In this document: positions 1 to 15,005 of the stretch, piece after piece | Layout: every line of letters begins with the position of its first letter | Numbering within the stretch: position 1 is the stretch's first letter | NCBI RefSeq assembly: GCF_022374875.2 | Contig: NZ_CP092427.2 | Span: 5,270,001 to 5,334,000 of the forward strand | Origin: Mycolicibacterium rufum | Lineage (GTDB): Bacteria > Actinomycetota > Actinomycetes > Mycobacteriales > Mycobacteriaceae | Reading direction: 5' to 3' | Length of the DNA stretch: 64,000 nt | Notes under the pieces: generated by a model | Told to the model about the DNA's origin: nothing | The model's database searches: none | The model's input: the letters and a program-made list of their open reading frames with translations, nothing else | Translations under genes and position numbers: made by a program

Positions 1-56
1 CCATCGACAACCCCAACGCCACCGGCTCGTGCGCCTGCGGCGACTCGTTCAACTGA
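1..56 (+). CDS. erpA: Iron-sulfur cluster insertion protein, C-terminal end (partial)
   Basis: Only the last 17 codons are in the window, reading from base 3 and ending TGA at 54-56. The visible tail contains GSCACGDSF, the C-terminal Cys-x-Cys signature of HesB/IscA/ErpA A-type carriers, in which these cysteines help bind the Fe-S cluster. Family members deliver assembled clusters to apo-proteins. The next gene, on the opposite strand, ends one base away at 58, as in the Rv2204c/Rv2203 order. The family call rests on a short tail plus synteny. Confidence 0.75.
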   Translation, partial: IDNPNATGSCACGDSFN

Positions 57-57
57 T

Positions 58-720
58 CTAGTACTGCCCCGCCGTCCGCGGCAGGTAGGAACACACCAGC
101 ACCTCGTTGTCCACCGACAGCAGCTGCGCCACCGCCTGCTCGTCGGCCTCGGGTTGACTGCGCGACGAACGGCTCTCCGGCGTGACGCGCATCGTGAACA
201 GCACCTGCGCCTGCGTCGGTGAGGCCATCACCATCTTGTCGATCGACGTGACCTGCGCGCTGCTGTACTGCTTGCGGAACGCGTCGCTGGACAGGCTCGC
301 CAGCGCCAGGTCCGAGCGGCGCTCCTTGACCGCGTCGAACAGCCCGCACAGCGTGTGCCGGGCTACCGTCTCCGCATCCCCGTTCGACAGCGCGTCCACG
401 TAGTTCTGGATGGCCGTGCGGGCCGACGCCTCGGTCAGCGCACCGGTCTGCGCCGGCTGGTTGCTGCCGCGCCCCAGCACCACCGCGGTGATCACGCCCG
501 CGACGACCAGCACCGCGAGGACGGCCACCACAGCGACGATCCAGCGGCGCCGACGGCGCGGCGGATAGGGGACCGGCGGGGGCAGCGTGCCGGGATACGC
601 GGCCCCGAAACCGCCGTCGGGATAGGGCTGGGCGACGCCCGGCTGCTGGCCGAAACCGTCCGGATAGATCGGGGGTCCTGCTGGTCCGGCGCCGTATGGG
701 GGCGGGTAGGGACCAGTCAT
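58..720 (-). CDS. Proline-rich single-pass membrane protein (Rv2203-like)
   Basis: A 220-residue protein of unknown function. Residues 1-54 are rich in Pro, Gly and Tyr. A run of five Arg (55-59) precedes one hydrophobic segment (about 60-83). The rest (about 90-220) is predicted outside the membrane and resembles small NTF2-like secreted mycobacterial domains (inference). The basic stretch before the segment favours a cytoplasmic N-terminus. It is convergent with erpA and divergent from adoK across a 154-bp gap. Order and topology match Rv2203 of M. tuberculosis. No catalytic motif was recognised. Confidence 0.75.
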   Translation of the reverse strand: MTGPYPPPYGAGPAGPPIYPDGFGQQPGVAQPYPDGGFGAAYPGTLPPPVPYPPRRRRRWIVAVVAVLAVLVVAGVITAVVLGRGSNQPAQTGALTEASARTAIQNYVDALSNGDAETVARHTLCGLFDAVKERRSDLALASLSSDAFRKQYSSAQVTSIDKMVMASPTQAQVLFTMRVTPESRSSRSQPEADEQAVAQLLSVDNEVLVCSYLPRTAGQY

Positions 721-853
721 ACATGAGCTCCCGGGCAGGTCGGTGGATGGCGTATGCCTCTACAGTGGGCCCCTAAGGGCACTCATAGGCAGGTTAGCGC
801 ACGGGCGCACGCTGCTCCGGTGGGCGAAGACGCCGCCGCTAAGGTATGGGTGA

Positions 854-3789
<2,936 letters not shown>

Positions 3790-3897
3790 GGCGCCAGTAT
3801 GCCGAATCGGTGGCGCGGGTTCCGACCGGCCCGGGCGGCGCAGCCGTGACATTCCCCGGTCGCTTCAGTACGCCCGGGGCGGGTGGTCTACGCTGCG

Positions 3898-3903
3898 TAG
3901 TAT
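3898..3903 (+). promoter_or_regulatory. Candidate -10 element for ctaC-ctaF
   Basis: TAGTAT fits the mycobacterial TANNNT -10 pattern and would start a transcript near 3910, giving a leader of about 49 nt before the ctaC GTG. I see no convincing -35 hexamer. This is a pattern match only. Confidence 0.35.
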
Positions 3904-3958
3904 TCAGTCAAGCCGTCTGACCGTCCGACGGTCGATCGACGTGGTAGGAGGCGCCAAC

Positions 3959-4990
3959 GTGCCCGCTCGCGGCCTGAAGTTGGTGGCGTTGTCCCTGCTC
4001 CTGGGAGGGACAACGGTCCTGCTCAGTGGGTGCAGCTGGTCTGAGGTCCTCGGCCTCGGCTGGCCCAAGGGCATCACCCCCGAAGCCCATCTCAACCGGG
4101 AACTGTGGATCGGTTCGGTGATCGCGGCGCTCGTCGTCGGCGCCATCGTCTACATCCTGCTGTTCTGGACGGTGTCGTTCCACCGCAAGAAGAAGGGCGA
4201 GCAGGAGCTGCCGCGCCAGTTCGGCTACAACATGCCGCTCGAACTCGCGCTGACGGTCACCCCGTTCCTGATCATCTCGGTGCTCTTCTACTTCACCGTC
4301 GTGGTGCAGGAGAAGATGCTGCACAAGGAGCCCAACCCCGATGTCGTGATCGACGTCACGGCGTTCCAGTGGAACTGGAAGTTCGGCTACCAGAAGATCA
4401 ACTTCGCCGACGGCACCTTCACCTACGACGGCGCCGACAACGCCCGCAAAGAGGCGATGGTCTCCAAGCCCGAAGGCACCTACGAGAACGGCGAGGAGCG
4501 TGTCGGCGCGATCCGCGGCCTGAACCCCGAGGACCGCACCTACCTCAACTTCGACAAGGTCGAGACGCTGGGCTCGTCCACCGAGATCCCGGTCCTGGTG
4601 GTGCCCTCCGGCAAGCGGATCGAGTTCCAGATCGCGTCGGCCGACGTGATCCACGGGTTCTGGGTGCCCGAGTTCCTCTTCAAGCGGGACGTGATGCCCA
4701 ACCCGAAGGAGAACAACTCCGACAACGTGTTCCAGGTCAGCGAGATCAACCAGACCGGGGCGTTCGTCGGCCGCTGCACCGAGATGTGCGGCACCTACCA
4801 CTCGATGATGAACTTCGAGCTGCGGGTCGTGGAGCCCAACGACTTCAAGGCCTACATGGACCAGCGGATCGCGGGCAAGACCAACGCCGAGGCGCTGCAG
4901 GCGATCAACCAGTCCCCGGTGGCCACCACCACCAAGCCGTTCGACACCCGGCGCGGTGAGCAGGTCGGCGTACCCCAGGCGAGCAGGTAG
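3959..4990 (+). CDS. ctaC: Cytochrome aa3 oxidase subunit II (lipoprotein)
   Basis: A 343-residue CuA subunit of the terminal oxidase, receiving electrons from the bcc complex. The GTG at 3959 was chosen because AGGAGG (3946-3951) lies seven bases upstream; a start at 3941 would place this ribosome site inside the gene. A lipobox, LLSGC, ends at Cys25. Two transmembrane helices follow (about 50-72 and 91-113). The CuA centre is visible as His232 (VIHGFW), Cys273, Cys277 and His281 (CTEMCGTYH), with a following Met. ctaF starts eight bases downstream. The order matches Rv2200c-Rv2199c. Confidence 0.95.
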   Translation: MPARGLKLVALSLLLGGTTVLLSGCSWSEVLGLGWPKGITPEAHLNRELWIGSVIAALVVGAIVYILLFWTVSFHRKKKGEQELPRQFGYNMPLELALTVTPFLIISVLFYFTVVVQEKMLHKEPNPDVVIDVTAFQWNWKFGYQKINFADGTFTYDGADNARKEAMVSKPEGTYENGEERVGAIRGLNPEDRTYLNFDKVETLGSSTEIPVLVVPSGKRIEFQIASADVIHGFWVPEFLFKRDVMPNPKENNSDNVFQVSEINQTGAFVGRCTEMCGTYHSMMNFELRVVEPNDFKAYMDQRIAGKTNAEALQAINQSPVATTTKPFDTRRGEQVGVPQASR

Positions 4991-4998
4991 GACAGCAC

Positions 4999-5418
4999 AT
5001 GCATATCGAAGCCCGGTTGTTCGAGTTCCTGACGGCGTTCTTCGCGCTGGCATCGGTGGTCTACGCCGTGCTGACGGCGCTGTTCGCCACCGGCGGCGTG
5101 GAATGGGCCGGCACCACCGCGCTGGTGCTGACCACCGGTCTGACGCTGATCACCGGCACGTTCTTCCGCTTCGTGGCCCGTCGTCTCGACACCCGCCCCG
5201 AGGACTACGAGGACGCGGAGATCGCCGACGGCGCCGGTGAGCTGGGCTTCTACAGCCCGCACAGCTGGTGGCCGGTGATGATCGCGCTGTCGGCGTCGGT
5301 CACCGCGGTGGGCATGGCGCTGTGGCTGCCGTGGCTCATCGTCGCGGGCGTCTGCTTCGTGCTGACCACGGTGTCGGGCCTGGTCTTCGAGTACCACAGC
5401 GGGCCCGAGAAGCACTGA
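4999..5418 (+). CDS. ctaF: Cytochrome c oxidase subunit IV, actinobacterial type
   Basis: A 139-residue membrane protein with four hydrophobic segments (about 8-27, 33-55, 92-108 and 112-132), equivalent to Rv2199c (CtaF), an accessory subunit of the mycobacterial aa3 oxidase. It begins [10 protein letters not shown] and includes the family-typical [15 protein letters not shown] loop. It lies eight bases behind ctaC and is probably cotranscribed with it. No cofactor ligands are expected in this subunit, and none are seen. Confidence 0.92.
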   Translation: MHIEARLFEFLTAFFALASVVYAVLTALFATGGVEWAGTTALVLTTGLTLITGTFFRFVARRLDTRPEDYEDAEIADGAGELGFYSPHSWWPVMIALSASVTAVGMALWLPWLIVAGVCFVLTTVSGLVFEYHSGPEKH

Positions 5419-5520
5419 GCCCCGGCGACTTCGGCGCATGGTCGGGCGGCAAGGTCACAATCCGGACATGAGTTGGTGCGCCACCCGCGCACGACGGCTC
5501 GCCGCGGACCCCCCGTTGGG

Positions 5521-5526
5521 TAGTGT
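5521..5526 (+). promoter_or_regulatory. Candidate -10 element for mmpS3
   Basis: TAGTGT fits TANNNT in the 178-bp gap between ctaF and mmpS3 and would give a leader of about 64 nt. GAGAAGGA at 5579-5586 is the ribosome site for the ATG at 5597. No clear -35 was found and the gap holds nothing else I recognise. Confidence 0.3.
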
Positions 5527-5596
5527 TGCCGACGCGCCGGGGGCCGCCGAGAGTGGTCGTCGGCGCCGGAGAAGCCGGCGAGAAGGATAGACGCAC

Positions 5597-6457
5597 ATGA
5601 GCGGGCCGAAAGGCGAGGACCCGGGGGACCGGCCCTCCCCGGATGAACCGACGCAGGAAGTCTCCGGCGTGGGCGACAGCGCCGGCGACCCCGGCACCGG
5701 AGCGACCGACTTCTACTCCCGCGCCTACTCCGCACCCGAGTCCGAACAGTTCGTCAGCGCCCCGTACGCCGCCGGTGACTCGTCGCTGTACGACTACGAC
5801 AACTACGAGGCCGCCCCCGAGCCGGTAGACACCGCCGAACCGCCCCGGTGGCCCTGGGTCGTCGGGGTGGTCGCGATCGTCGCGGCCGTCGCGCTGGTGG
5901 TGTCCGTCTCGGTGCTGGTGACGCGCACCGAGACCGACAACCTGGCGACACCGGAGACGACCACGAGCGCGCCTCCGCCGGTGCAGGACGAGATCACCAC
6001 CACGACGCCGCCCCCTCCGCCGCCACCGCCGCCACCGAGCACCGAGGAGCCGCCGCCCCCACCGCCGGAGACGGTGACGGTGACCGAGCCACCACCTCCG
6101 CCGCCCGCGACCGAGGAGCCCCCGCCGCCTCCGCCGCCGACCACCAGTGAGGCGCCGCCTCCGCCGCCTACCACCACCAGGGCCGGCCCGCGCCAGGTCA
6201 CCTACACGGTGACCGGAACCAAGGCGCCCGGCGACATCATCACGGTGACCTACGTCGACGCGTCAGGGCGCAGCCGCACCCAGCGCAACGTGTACATCCC
6301 GTGGTCGCTGACGGTCACCCCGATCTCGCAGTCCGAGGTCGGCTCGGTGCAGGCGTCCAGCCTGTTCCTGGTGAGCCGGCTGAACTGTTCGATCACGACC
6401 AGTGACGGCACGGTGCTGTCCTCCAATCAGAACAACGCCGCCCAGACCAGCTGCTAG
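5597..6457 (+). CDS. mmpS3: MmpS3-type membrane protein with proline-rich linker
   Basis: A 286-residue protein syntenic with Rv2198c (MmpS3). It has an acidic, disordered cytoplasmic N-terminus (1-82), one transmembrane helix (about 84-112), a long Pro/Thr/Glu linker (about 115-195, many runs of four to nine Pro) and a C-terminal MmpS-type beta domain (about 200-286) with two cysteines that could form a disulfide. Unlike most MmpS genes it has no mmpL neighbour; it sits among respiratory genes. MmpS3 has been linked to cell elongation and division in mycobacteria, but nothing in this sequence proves a function. Confidence 0.88.
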   Translation: MSGPKGEDPGDRPSPDEPTQEVSGVGDSAGDPGTGATDFYSRAYSAPESEQFVSAPYAAGDSSLYDYDNYEAAPEPVDTAEPPRWPWVVGVVAIVAAVALVVSVSVLVTRTETDNLATPETTTSAPPPVQDEITTTTPPPPPPPPPPSTEEPPPPPPETVTVTEPPPPPPATEEPPPPPPPTTSEAPPPPPTTTRAGPRQVTYTVTGTKAPGDIITVTYVDASGRSRTQRNVYIPWSLTVTPISQSEVGSVQASSLFLVSRLNCSITTSDGTVLSSNQNNAAQTSC

Positions 6458-6472
6458 GCCCGGTACCCACCT

Positions 6473-7087
6473 GTGATGACGACTTCCGCCGTGTACACCC
6501 CAGACCGCACCGATCGCATCCTGCTCGGCAGCTGCGCCGCCGTGTGGCTCGCCGCGCTCGGGGCGGGTGTCGCCGCGACCGTGGCACTGGTCGACCTCGC
6601 CCACGGACGCACCGACGGTGGCGGGGATTCCGGCACCCCGTGGTTCCTCTACGTCGTGATCGGTGTGTCGGCGGCCGTCATCGTCGCCGCGGTGCCGCTG
6701 CTGTTGCGTGCGCGCCGCGATGCCCGCCGGGACACCGAGCCGGCCCCGCGCGCCCCTGAACGCGCCGCAGAGCCGTCGGCCACCCCGCGGGTGGCCGAGG
6801 CGCCCACCGAGAAGATCCGGGCCGTCACGCCCGCGGCGACGGCGCTGCGTTCGCCCGTCGCCGCCGCCTCGCCGGCCGTCGAGCGGCTCTGGGTACGCGC
6901 AGCGGCGTCGCTCGGCTGCGCGATGGGCGTCGCCACGCTGTTCATCGGCGTCGCGACCTACCTGATGGCGGCCGACAACGACGTCGCGTCCTGGGTGTTC
7001 TACGGGGCCGCGGGCGTCGTCACGCTCGGCATGATCGCGATCCCCGTGTACTTCCTGCGCGAACTGCGCGCCCACACCGAGGACTGA
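6473..7087 (+). CDS. Four-helix membrane protein (Rv2197c-like)
   Basis: A 204-residue integral membrane protein of unknown function. Two hydrophobic helices (about 19-41 and 61-83) are followed by an Ala/Arg/Pro/Glu-rich cytoplasmic loop (about 84-135) and two more helices (about 142-165 and 175-195). It starts 15 bases after mmpS3; adjacent GTG (6473) and ATG (6476) codons are both possible starts. It ends before a strong hairpin shared with the convergent qcrB. Conserved linkage to the bcc-aa3 genes suggests, but does not show, a role linked to respiration or the membrane. Confidence 0.8.
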   Translation: MMTTSAVYTPDRTDRILLGSCAAVWLAALGAGVAATVALVDLAHGRTDGGGDSGTPWFLYVVIGVSAAVIVAAVPLLLRARRDARRDTEPAPRAPERAAEPSATPRVAEAPTEKIRAVTPAATALRSPVAAASPAVERLWVRAAASLGCAMGVATLFIGVATYLMAADNDVASWVFYGAAGVVTLGMIAIPVYFLRELRAHTED

Positions 7088-7102
7088 TCCCGCTCGACGA
7101 AA

Positions 7103-7132
7103 AATCCGCCCCGGCCGGAGCCGGGGCGGATT
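7103..7132. terminator. Bidirectional hairpin terminator between Rv2197c-like gene and qcrB
   Basis: A perfect 13-bp inverted repeat, AATCCGCCCCGGC (7103-7115) and its complement (7120-7132), with a four-base loop. It lies between the convergent stops at 7087 and 7166. Adenines on one side and a short T-rich run on the other suit termination from both directions, though the U-tract is weak. It is one of two convincing intrinsic terminators in the window. Confidence 0.75.
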
Positions 7133-7165
7133 CTCGTGTCGATGATCGCGCTGGTGACGGAAAGG

Positions 7166-8854
7166 TCAGTGGTGACCGTTCCCGGACGAGCCGTTGCCGT
7201 TGCCGTTCGACGAGCCGTTGGTGTGCCCGTTGGACGACCCGTTGGTGCCCACCCGCTCGCGCAGGGCGGTCAGCGCCCGATGCTCGGCCGCGTGCGCCGC
7301 CTCCGTGAGCGCCTCGTGCTCGGAGACCGGGTCGGCACTGAGGAAGCTGCCCGTACCGGGCGCGCCCGCCGAACCCAGCTTGTTCATCCGCTTGGGCAAC
7401 GCCGCACCCTGGTACTCGAGCGGGATGGCATGGCCGTGCTCGTCGACCGGGCCCAGCGGCTGGTGCAGCTCGATGTAGGCACCGTGCGGCAGCCGCTTGA
7501 TGATGCCGGTCTCGATCCCGTGCTCGAGCACCTCGCGGTCGCTGCGCTGTAGCGCCACCGCCCAGCGGTAGGCGAGGTAGTACACGATCGCGGGCAGCAC
7601 CACCATGCCGATGCGGCCGATCCACGTCGTCGCGTTCAGCGAGATGTGGAACTTCAGCGCGATGATGTCGTTCATGCACGCGAAGGTCAGCACGATGTAC
7701 AGCGCGATCGCCGCCGCGCCGATCGCGGTGCGTGTCGGTGCGTCACGCGGACGCTGCAACAGGTTGTGGTGAGCGTCGTCGCCGGAGAACTTCTTCTCCA
7801 GGAACGGGTAGGCGATCAGCAGCATGAACACCAGGCCCATGCCGACCGCCACCCACACGCCCTGCGGGATGGTGTGGCCGAAGGGGTAGAACTCCCATGC
7901 CGGCCACAGACGGATCAACCCGTCGGTCCACATCATGTAGAAGTCCGGCTGGCTGCCCGCCGACACCTGCGACGGCTTGTACGGACCCAGCACCCAGATC
8001 GGGTTGATCTGCAGCAGGCCACCCATCAGGCCGAGCACACCGACGGTCACCGCGAAGAACGCGCCGGACTTGACCGCGAACACCGGCATGACGCGCACGC
8101 CGACGACGTTGGTCTCGGTGCGTCCCGGGCCGGGGAACTGGGTGTGCTTCTGGAACCAGACGAGCGCGAGGTGCACACCGATGAGCGCCAGGATGATGCC
8201 GGGGATCAGCAGGATGTGCAGCGCGTAGAGCCGGGGGATCAGGATCTCGCCGGGGAAGTCGCCGCCGAACAGCGCCCAGTGCATCCAGGTGCCGACGATC
8301 GGGATGCCCATCGTGATGCCCGACAGGGCGGCGCGGATGCCGGTGCCCGAGAGCAGGTCGTCGGGCAGCGAGTAGCCGAAGAAGCCCTCGAACATCGCCA
8401 GGATCAGCAGCAGCGAGCCGATCACCCAGTTGGCCTCGCGGGGTCGGCGGAACGCGCCGGTGAAGAAGATGCGGGCCAGGTGCACCATGATCGATGCCGC
8501 GAACAGCAGCGCCGCCCAGTGGTGGACCTGACGGACGAACAGCCCGCCGCGGATCTCGAAGCTGATGTCGAGCGCGGTCTCGTACGCCCGCGACATCCCG
8601 ACGCCGCGCAGGGGCTGGTAGACACCGTTGTAGGTGACTTCCTGCATCGACGGATCGAAGAACAGGGTCAGCCACACGCCGGTGAGCAGCAGCACGATGA
8701 AGCTGTACATCGCGATCTCACCGAGCAGGAACGACCAGTGGGTGGGGAACACCTTGTTCAGCTGGCGGCGGACCGCTGCCGAGGGGTGATACCGCGAGTC
8801 GATCGCTTCGCCCTGCTTGGCGGCGATCTCGGCCATGTTGGGTCGTGGGCTCAT
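7166..8854 (-). CDS. qcrB: Cytochrome bcc complex, cytochrome b subunit
   Basis: A 562-residue cytochrome b that oxidises menaquinol and passes electrons to the Rieske protein and haem bL/bH; the QcrB quinol site is the known target of imidazopyridine inhibitors. N-terminal helices carry the haem ligands ([12 protein letters not shown] and HILLIPG regions) and a PEWY-like segment is replaced by the actinobacterial form near residue 305. Its ATG overlaps the qcrA stop by four bases, indicating translational coupling. The last 26 residues are an unusual Asn/Gly/Ser/His-rich tail. Equivalent to Rv2196. Confidence 0.95.
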   Translation of the reverse strand: MSPRPNMAEIAAKQGEAIDSRYHPSAAVRRQLNKVFPTHWSFLLGEIAMYSFIVLLLTGVWLTLFFDPSMQEVTYNGVYQPLRGVGMSRAYETALDISFEIRGGLFVRQVHHWAALLFAASIMVHLARIFFTGAFRRPREANWVIGSLLLILAMFEGFFGYSLPDDLLSGTGIRAALSGITMGIPIVGTWMHWALFGGDFPGEILIPRLYALHILLIPGIILALIGVHLALVWFQKHTQFPGPGRTETNVVGVRVMPVFAVKSGAFFAVTVGVLGLMGGLLQINPIWVLGPYKPSQVSAGSQPDFYMMWTDGLIRLWPAWEFYPFGHTIPQGVWVAVGMGLVFMLLIAYPFLEKKFSGDDAHHNLLQRPRDAPTRTAIGAAAIALYIVLTFACMNDIIALKFHISLNATTWIGRIGMVVLPAIVYYLAYRWAVALQRSDREVLEHGIETGIIKRLPHGAYIELHQPLGPVDEHGHAIPLEYQGAALPKRMNKLGSAGAPGTGSFLSADPVSEHEALTEAAHAAEHRALTALRERVGTNGSSNGHTNGSSNGNGNGSSGNGHH

Positions 8855-10068
8855 GACGTGCGCTCCCAGAATGCCGGTCCGACGGGTTCGATGAAATCAC
8901 CGTTGGCTACAAGGTAGCCCTCTTTGTCGATCGTGATCGGGAGCTGCGCCAGGGCGCGGGCCGCCGGTCCGAAGATGGGTCGTGCGAAGTGCAGTGCGTC
9001 GAACTGCGACTGGTGGCACGGGCACAGGATCCGGTAGGTCTGCTGCTCGTACAGCGAGGAGGGGCAGCCCAGGTGCGAGCAGACCTTGGTGAACGCGAAC
9101 AGCTCGCCGAAGTTGAAGCTCTCCTGGCCCCGGCGCTTGACCACCCGCGACATGTCGCCGGGCCGGATGCGGATCAGCATCACCGGGTTACGCACGCCCA
9201 TCGAGATCTCGTGGAGGTGATGCTCGGATTCCACGGTGGTGCCGTCGCCGTCGGATTCGCGCCACGGGAACACCGTCTCCATGCCGCCGGCGTCGAGGTC
9301 CTCGGGGCGCATCTTGACGAACGGCGACTCACCGGGGCGACCGGTGGCCCGGGCCAGGTAGATCGTCTCGCCGGTGAACCGCGGGGTCCACCCGGAGGTC
9401 CACAGCACCGCCTTCATGCCCTCCGCGGTCGGCACGACCGGCTTCCACGGGTTCTTGATCAGGCCGCCCATGAACGCGACCAGTGTGCCCAGCCCGAACG
9501 CCCCGAAGCCGATGCCGAGCGAGAGCCCGATCAGCTTGCGCCGCTTGAGCGTCGAGCCCTCGAGGGCGTCGCCGAGGTTGGCCGCGACCGTCCTGCGGTG
9601 CAGCTCGGGGGAGGCGCCGTCGTGGCGCTCCTGGATCGAGATCTCCTCGGGGATGAACTTCTTCTGGAACAGCACCGCACCGATGCCGATGGCGAGCACC
9701 GACAGGCCGAATGTCAGGCCGTAGAGCGGGGTGGCCAACGAGTACAGGAACTCGCCTTCGGATCCGAAGGGCTTGTACTCCCACGGCCAGAACAGGAAGA
9801 CCAGCAGCAGTGCCAGGCCCGAGACACCCGCCAGCAGAAGCCAGTACGCGACGGTGCGCTCGGCGCGCTTCTCGGCCTTGGTGCCGGGGATCGGCCAGCG
9901 CGGCTCCTTGTAGACGATCTCGACGCCGTCGAGCTTGCCGCCGAGCGCGAGCAGTTCCTGCTGCGACATCTCGGCGAGCTGGGCGTCGGTCGGCTGACCG
10001 GATGCGTCGGTCTGACCCGGCGAGTCGGTGCCCTTGTCCGTGTGCTCGGTACCGGTGGCGTCGCTCAT
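8851..10068 (-). CDS. qcrA: Cytochrome bcc complex, Rieske iron-sulfur subunit
   Basis: A 405-residue Rieske protein. The ATG at 10066-10068 was chosen because it overlaps the qcrC stop as ATGA, like the qcrA/qcrB junction. A hydrophilic N-terminus (1-75) is followed by three transmembrane helices (about 78-98, 110-130 and 175-200), the actinobacterial arrangement. The 2Fe-2S ligands are visible as CSHLGC and CPCHQSQFD near residues 335-360. It carries electrons from menaquinol to the di-haem QcrC. Equivalent to Rv2195. Confidence 0.95.
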   Translation of the reverse strand: MSDATGTEHTDKGTDSPGQTDASGQPTDAQLAEMSQQELLALGGKLDGVEIVYKEPRWPIPGTKAEKRAERTVAYWLLLAGVSGLALLLVFLFWPWEYKPFGSEGEFLYSLATPLYGLTFGLSVLAIGIGAVLFQKKFIPEEISIQERHDGASPELHRRTVAANLGDALEGSTLKRRKLIGLSLGIGFGAFGLGTLVAFMGGLIKNPWKPVVPTAEGMKAVLWTSGWTPRFTGETIYLARATGRPGESPFVKMRPEDLDAGGMETVFPWRESDGDGTTVESEHHLHEISMGVRNPVMLIRIRPGDMSRVVKRRGQESFNFGELFAFTKVCSHLGCPSSLYEQQTYRILCPCHQSQFDALHFARPIFGPAARALAQLPITIDKEGYLVANGDFIEPVGPAFWERTS

Positions 10069-10907
10069 GCCCGTGCTCCGATCCAGAGGGCGGCCGCGAT
10101 GATGGCCACCATGCCGACGATCCACGCGACCATGCCCTCAGAGGTGGGGCCGAAGCCGCCCAGCCCGAGTCCGCCCGGCGACGGCGTCTCGGCCGCCTCG
10201 CGGACATAGGCGACGATGTCCTTCTTCTCGTCGGGCGAGAGCTGGCGGTCGCCGAACTTCGGCATGTTCTGCGGGCCGGTCAGCATCGCGGTGTAGACCT
10301 GCGCGGGTACCTTGGCCGCCTCGCCCAGGTCGGGCGCGTACTTGCCCGAGGACAGCGCGCCGCCCTTGCCGGTGAAGTTGTGGCAGGACGCGCAGTTCAG
10401 GCGGAACAGGTCGCCGCCGCGGGCGACGTCGTTGCCGATCAGCGACTGCGAGGCGATCTGGCCGTTCTCGTCGCGCGGGACGACCGGGCCGCCGCCGTTG
10501 GCCTGGATGTAGGCGCCGAGCGCGTCGATCTGGGACTCGTCGAACGCCGGGTCCTTGCGCTGGGCCTGCGCCTCACCGCGCATCGCCGGCATGCGGCCGG
10601 TGGCCACCTGGAAGTACACGGCGGCTTCGCCGACACCGATGAGGCTGGGGCCGCGCTGCTCCACACCCTGCAGGTTCAGGCCGTGGCAGGACACGCAGGA
10701 GGTCTCGTAGAGCTGTTGGCCGGTGCGCAGCATGGCCGAGGCGGACTCGTCGGCGACCGCGACCTGCGGCGTCGGCGTGAAGGTGGCCGCCAGGCCACCG
10801 GCCACTGCCAGGCCGATCAGCAGCAACAGCGCCGCCGAGACGCGCCGGCGAAGCCGGCGCTTGCGCACTGCCGCCGGCCGCCCGGCTCCGGGTGCCTTCC
10901 TTGTCAT
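10065..10907 (-). CDS. qcrC: Cytochrome bcc complex, di-haem cytochrome c subunit
   Basis: A 280-residue fused cytochrome cc that links the bcc complex directly to the aa3 oxidase, replacing a soluble cytochrome c. The ATG at 10905-10907 has GAAGGGG six bases upstream and gives the usual family length. An Arg/Lys-rich N-terminus precedes a hydrophobic signal anchor (about 24-45). Two haem c sites are present: CVSCH at 71-75 and CASCH at 172-176. A C-terminal transmembrane helix follows (about 255-278). Equivalent to Rv2194. The stop lies inside the qcrA start. Confidence 0.95.
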   Translation of the reverse strand: MTRKAPGAGRPAAVRKRRLRRRVSAALLLLIGLAVAGGLAATFTPTPQVAVADESASAMLRTGQQLYETSCVSCHGLNLQGVEQRGPSLIGVGEAAVYFQVATGRMPAMRGEAQAQRKDPAFDESQIDALGAYIQANGGGPVVPRDENGQIASQSLIGNDVARGGDLFRLNCASCHNFTGKGGALSSGKYAPDLGEAAKVPAQVYTAMLTGPQNMPKFGDRQLSPDEKKDIVAYVREAAETPSPGGLGLGGFGPTSEGMVAWIVGMVAIIAAALWIGARA

Positions 10908-10966
10908 CGAACCCCTTCTCATCTGCGGGCTGTGAGACTGTGTCGTGTCGGAGCGCTCGGGGTCCG

Positions 10967-12729
<1,763 letters not shown>

Positions 12730-14604
12730 GCTGTCGAACTGCTCGGCCAGCTGCTCGGCCGCGACGCGCGCGGAGCGGGCCGACGACGCCCAGCCCGCCC
12801 ACCGGCCTGCCGCGCCGACCGGCGAGCAGTAGCCGGTGTCGGCCCGCACGATCCGGACGCCGGGGTGGGCGAGCCAGCGCGCGATGAGCGCGGTCTCCTC
12901 GATCAGTGCGCCGCCGTGCGGCCCGTCGGTGGGCAGCACGGTCTGCGCGCCCGCGCACAACGCGTCGACGACCGGCATCGGCGGGACCCCGCGCGGCGCC
13001 ACGCCGGCCGCGGCGAGCCGGCCGTGGCGGACGACCGAGAGGTGCCAGCCGCGCGCGCCGTCGGGTCGCGCGGCGATCAGCTCGCCGATGCCCGACAGGG
13101 CCCGCAGCCGTTGACCGCGCCAGAGCACGTCGATGGTGGCGGCGGTGCGGTCACGCAGCCGCGCGGCGGTCTCGTAGCGGTGGCGGGCCGCGAGGTCGTC
13201 GATGTGGGCCAGCATCGCGGCCAGCGCCTGCCCGCTGTGCCCGTCGATGAGTGCCCGGGCGTCGTGCACGGCGGCGGCATAGTCGTCCGGGCCCGCGCCC
13301 CGCACCGCGGGGCAGGGGGACACCTCGAGGTCCGGGCAGGCGGGTCCGTGCACGGCCGACCGGGACAGCCGCCGGGTGCAGGTGCGCACCCCGGTGAACC
13401 GCGCGATCAAGGCGGCGGCGTCGACGGCGTCGGCGCGGGCGCGGAACGGCCCGATCGCGGTGCTGCTGCGCGGGCTGCGTACCGCAGAGAACCGGGGGAA
13501 CGCCTCGTCGGTCAGCGTCACCCACCACCAGCGGTGCGGGAACTTGGACCGGCGGTTGTAGGGCGGCGCGTGCGCGGCGAGCAGGCGCAGCTCGCGCACC
13601 CCCGCCTCGAGGTCGTGGGCGCACTCGACGTGGTCGACCGCGGTGGCCAGCGAGGCCATCTCCTTCATCCGGGTGCGAGGGTCGGCGCCAGTGAAGTACT
13701 GGCCCACCCGGCGGCGCAGATCCACCGCGGTGCCGACGTAGAGCACCTCCCGAGACGGGCCGCGGAAGAGGTAGACGCCCGGGGCGCGGGGCAGCGACCG
13801 GGCCAGGTGGCGGTTGCGGCGCTGGGCGGGGCTCACGTCGGGCAGGTAGGACCGCAGCTCGGTGTAGGTCTGCACGCCCTGGTTGCCGACCCGCTCGATC
13901 AGGCCGTGCAGCACATCCACGGTGGCCCGGGCGTCGGCGAGGGCGCGGTGGTTGGGCGTGGTGGCGGCGCCGAACAGCTGCGCGAGCGCGGACAGCCGCA
14001 CGCTGGGCGCCTCGTCGCGGGTCAGCACGCGGCGCGCCAGCCGGACCGTGCACAGCACGGGCGGCTTGGGCCAGGGCAGCTGGTGGCGTTCGGCGGCCGC
14101 GCGCAGGAATCCGATGTCGAAGCCGGCGTTGTGGGCGACCAGCACGGCGCCGCGGGCGAATTCGAGGAACGCAGGCAGCACCGCGTCGATGCGGGGAGCG
14201 TCGTAGACCATCGCCGTCGTGATGCCGGTGAGCGCGACGATCTGCGGCGGGATGGCCCGGCCCGGGTCGACGAGCGTCGCGAACTCGCCCAGCACCTCGC
14301 CGGCGCGCACCTTGACCGCGCCGATCTCGGTGATCTCGTCGTGCCGGTCGCCGCTCGCGCGGCCGCCCGTCGTCTCGAGATCGACGACGACGAAGGTGGT
14401 CTCGCGCAGGGTGAGGTCGGCGTCGGGGTCAACGTCGGCGAAGCTGAGCTGACCCATGCGCCGACCGTAAGCGGCGGCGCCGACAAGTCCCGGGAGGCGG
14501 GGCGGGAAGGATCCTCCGGCGGCCGGGGGGACGATTCCGGCCCGCCTGGACTTGTCGGTCGGCGTCGATACCGTGCCCTCGACTGCGACGAGAGGACGGG
14601 TGCG

Positions 14605-14853
14605 ATGGCACACGAACAACCCCAGGGCCAGAGCCCCGGTGCGGCGGAGACCGGGACCGTGACGATCGACTGCGACGACTGCGCGGTGCGCGGACCGGGC
14701 TGCCAGGACTGCGTCGTCAGTGTTCTGCTCGGCGTGCCGGAAACTTTGCTGGTGGACGAGCGCCGCGCACTGGAAGTGCTCGCGGAAGTCGGTCTGGCAC
14801 CGCGATTGCGGTTGGTACCGATCCACCGGCAGGGGAACTCAGGCGTTGCCTGA
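14605..14853 (+). CDS. Small protein with paired CxxC motifs
   Basis: An 82-residue protein of unknown function. The ATG at 14605 has GAGAGG at 14590-14595 upstream. After a hydrophilic start (1-20), residues about 24-37 carry CDDC and CQDC, with a further Cys between them, a pattern suited to zinc or Fe-S binding. A hydrophobic/acidic helix (about 38-70) follows. It is flanked by the divergent nuclease gene and a downstream NlpC/P60 gene. Regular codon use and a good ribosome site argue that it is real. Function not assigned. Confidence 0.7.
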   Translation: MAHEQPQGQSPGAAETGTVTIDCDDCAVRGPGCQDCVVSVLLGVPETLLVDERRALEVLAEVGLAPRLRLVPIHRQGNSGVA

Positions 14854-14916
14854 AGACACGCGGCGTCACCCGCGCCCCATGCACCACAGGAGCAACTGTT
14901 AAATTTGCGTCTCCTG

Positions 14917-14946
14917 TTGGACAAGGCCGATGCCGTTTCGTAACCT
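14917..14946 (+). promoter_or_regulatory. Candidate sigma-A-type promoter of the NlpC/P60 gene
   Basis: TTGGAC (14917-14922), an 18-bp spacer and TAACCT (14941-14946) resemble a housekeeping promoter, starting near 14953 with a 5' leader of about 53 nt. The leader seems too short for the c-di-AMP riboswitch found before some actinobacterial wall hydrolase genes. Confidence 0.55.
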
Positions 14947-15005
14947 GTCTGAGACCTAAGAGAGTTCGAGACGGCTCGTTACGGCAGTTGAAGGACGCAT
15001 AAACC

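Noticed and set aside
3908..5053. Long open frame antisense to ctaC and ctaF
   Set aside because: High-GC genomes keep antisense frames open; this one has no family motif and covers a clear CuA subunit.
5998..6180. CCGCC-type repeats as a repeat array or CRISPR
   Set aside because: They encode the poly-Pro linker of MmpS3; there are no spacers or fixed repeat units.
7646..8917. Long open frame antisense to qcrB
   Set aside because: Composition is His/Arg/Gln-rich shadow sequence; the other strand encodes cytochrome b with conserved motifs.
14953..15005. c-di-AMP (ydaO-type) riboswitch before the NlpC/P60 gene
   Set aside because: The predicted leader of about 53 nt is too short for that fold.
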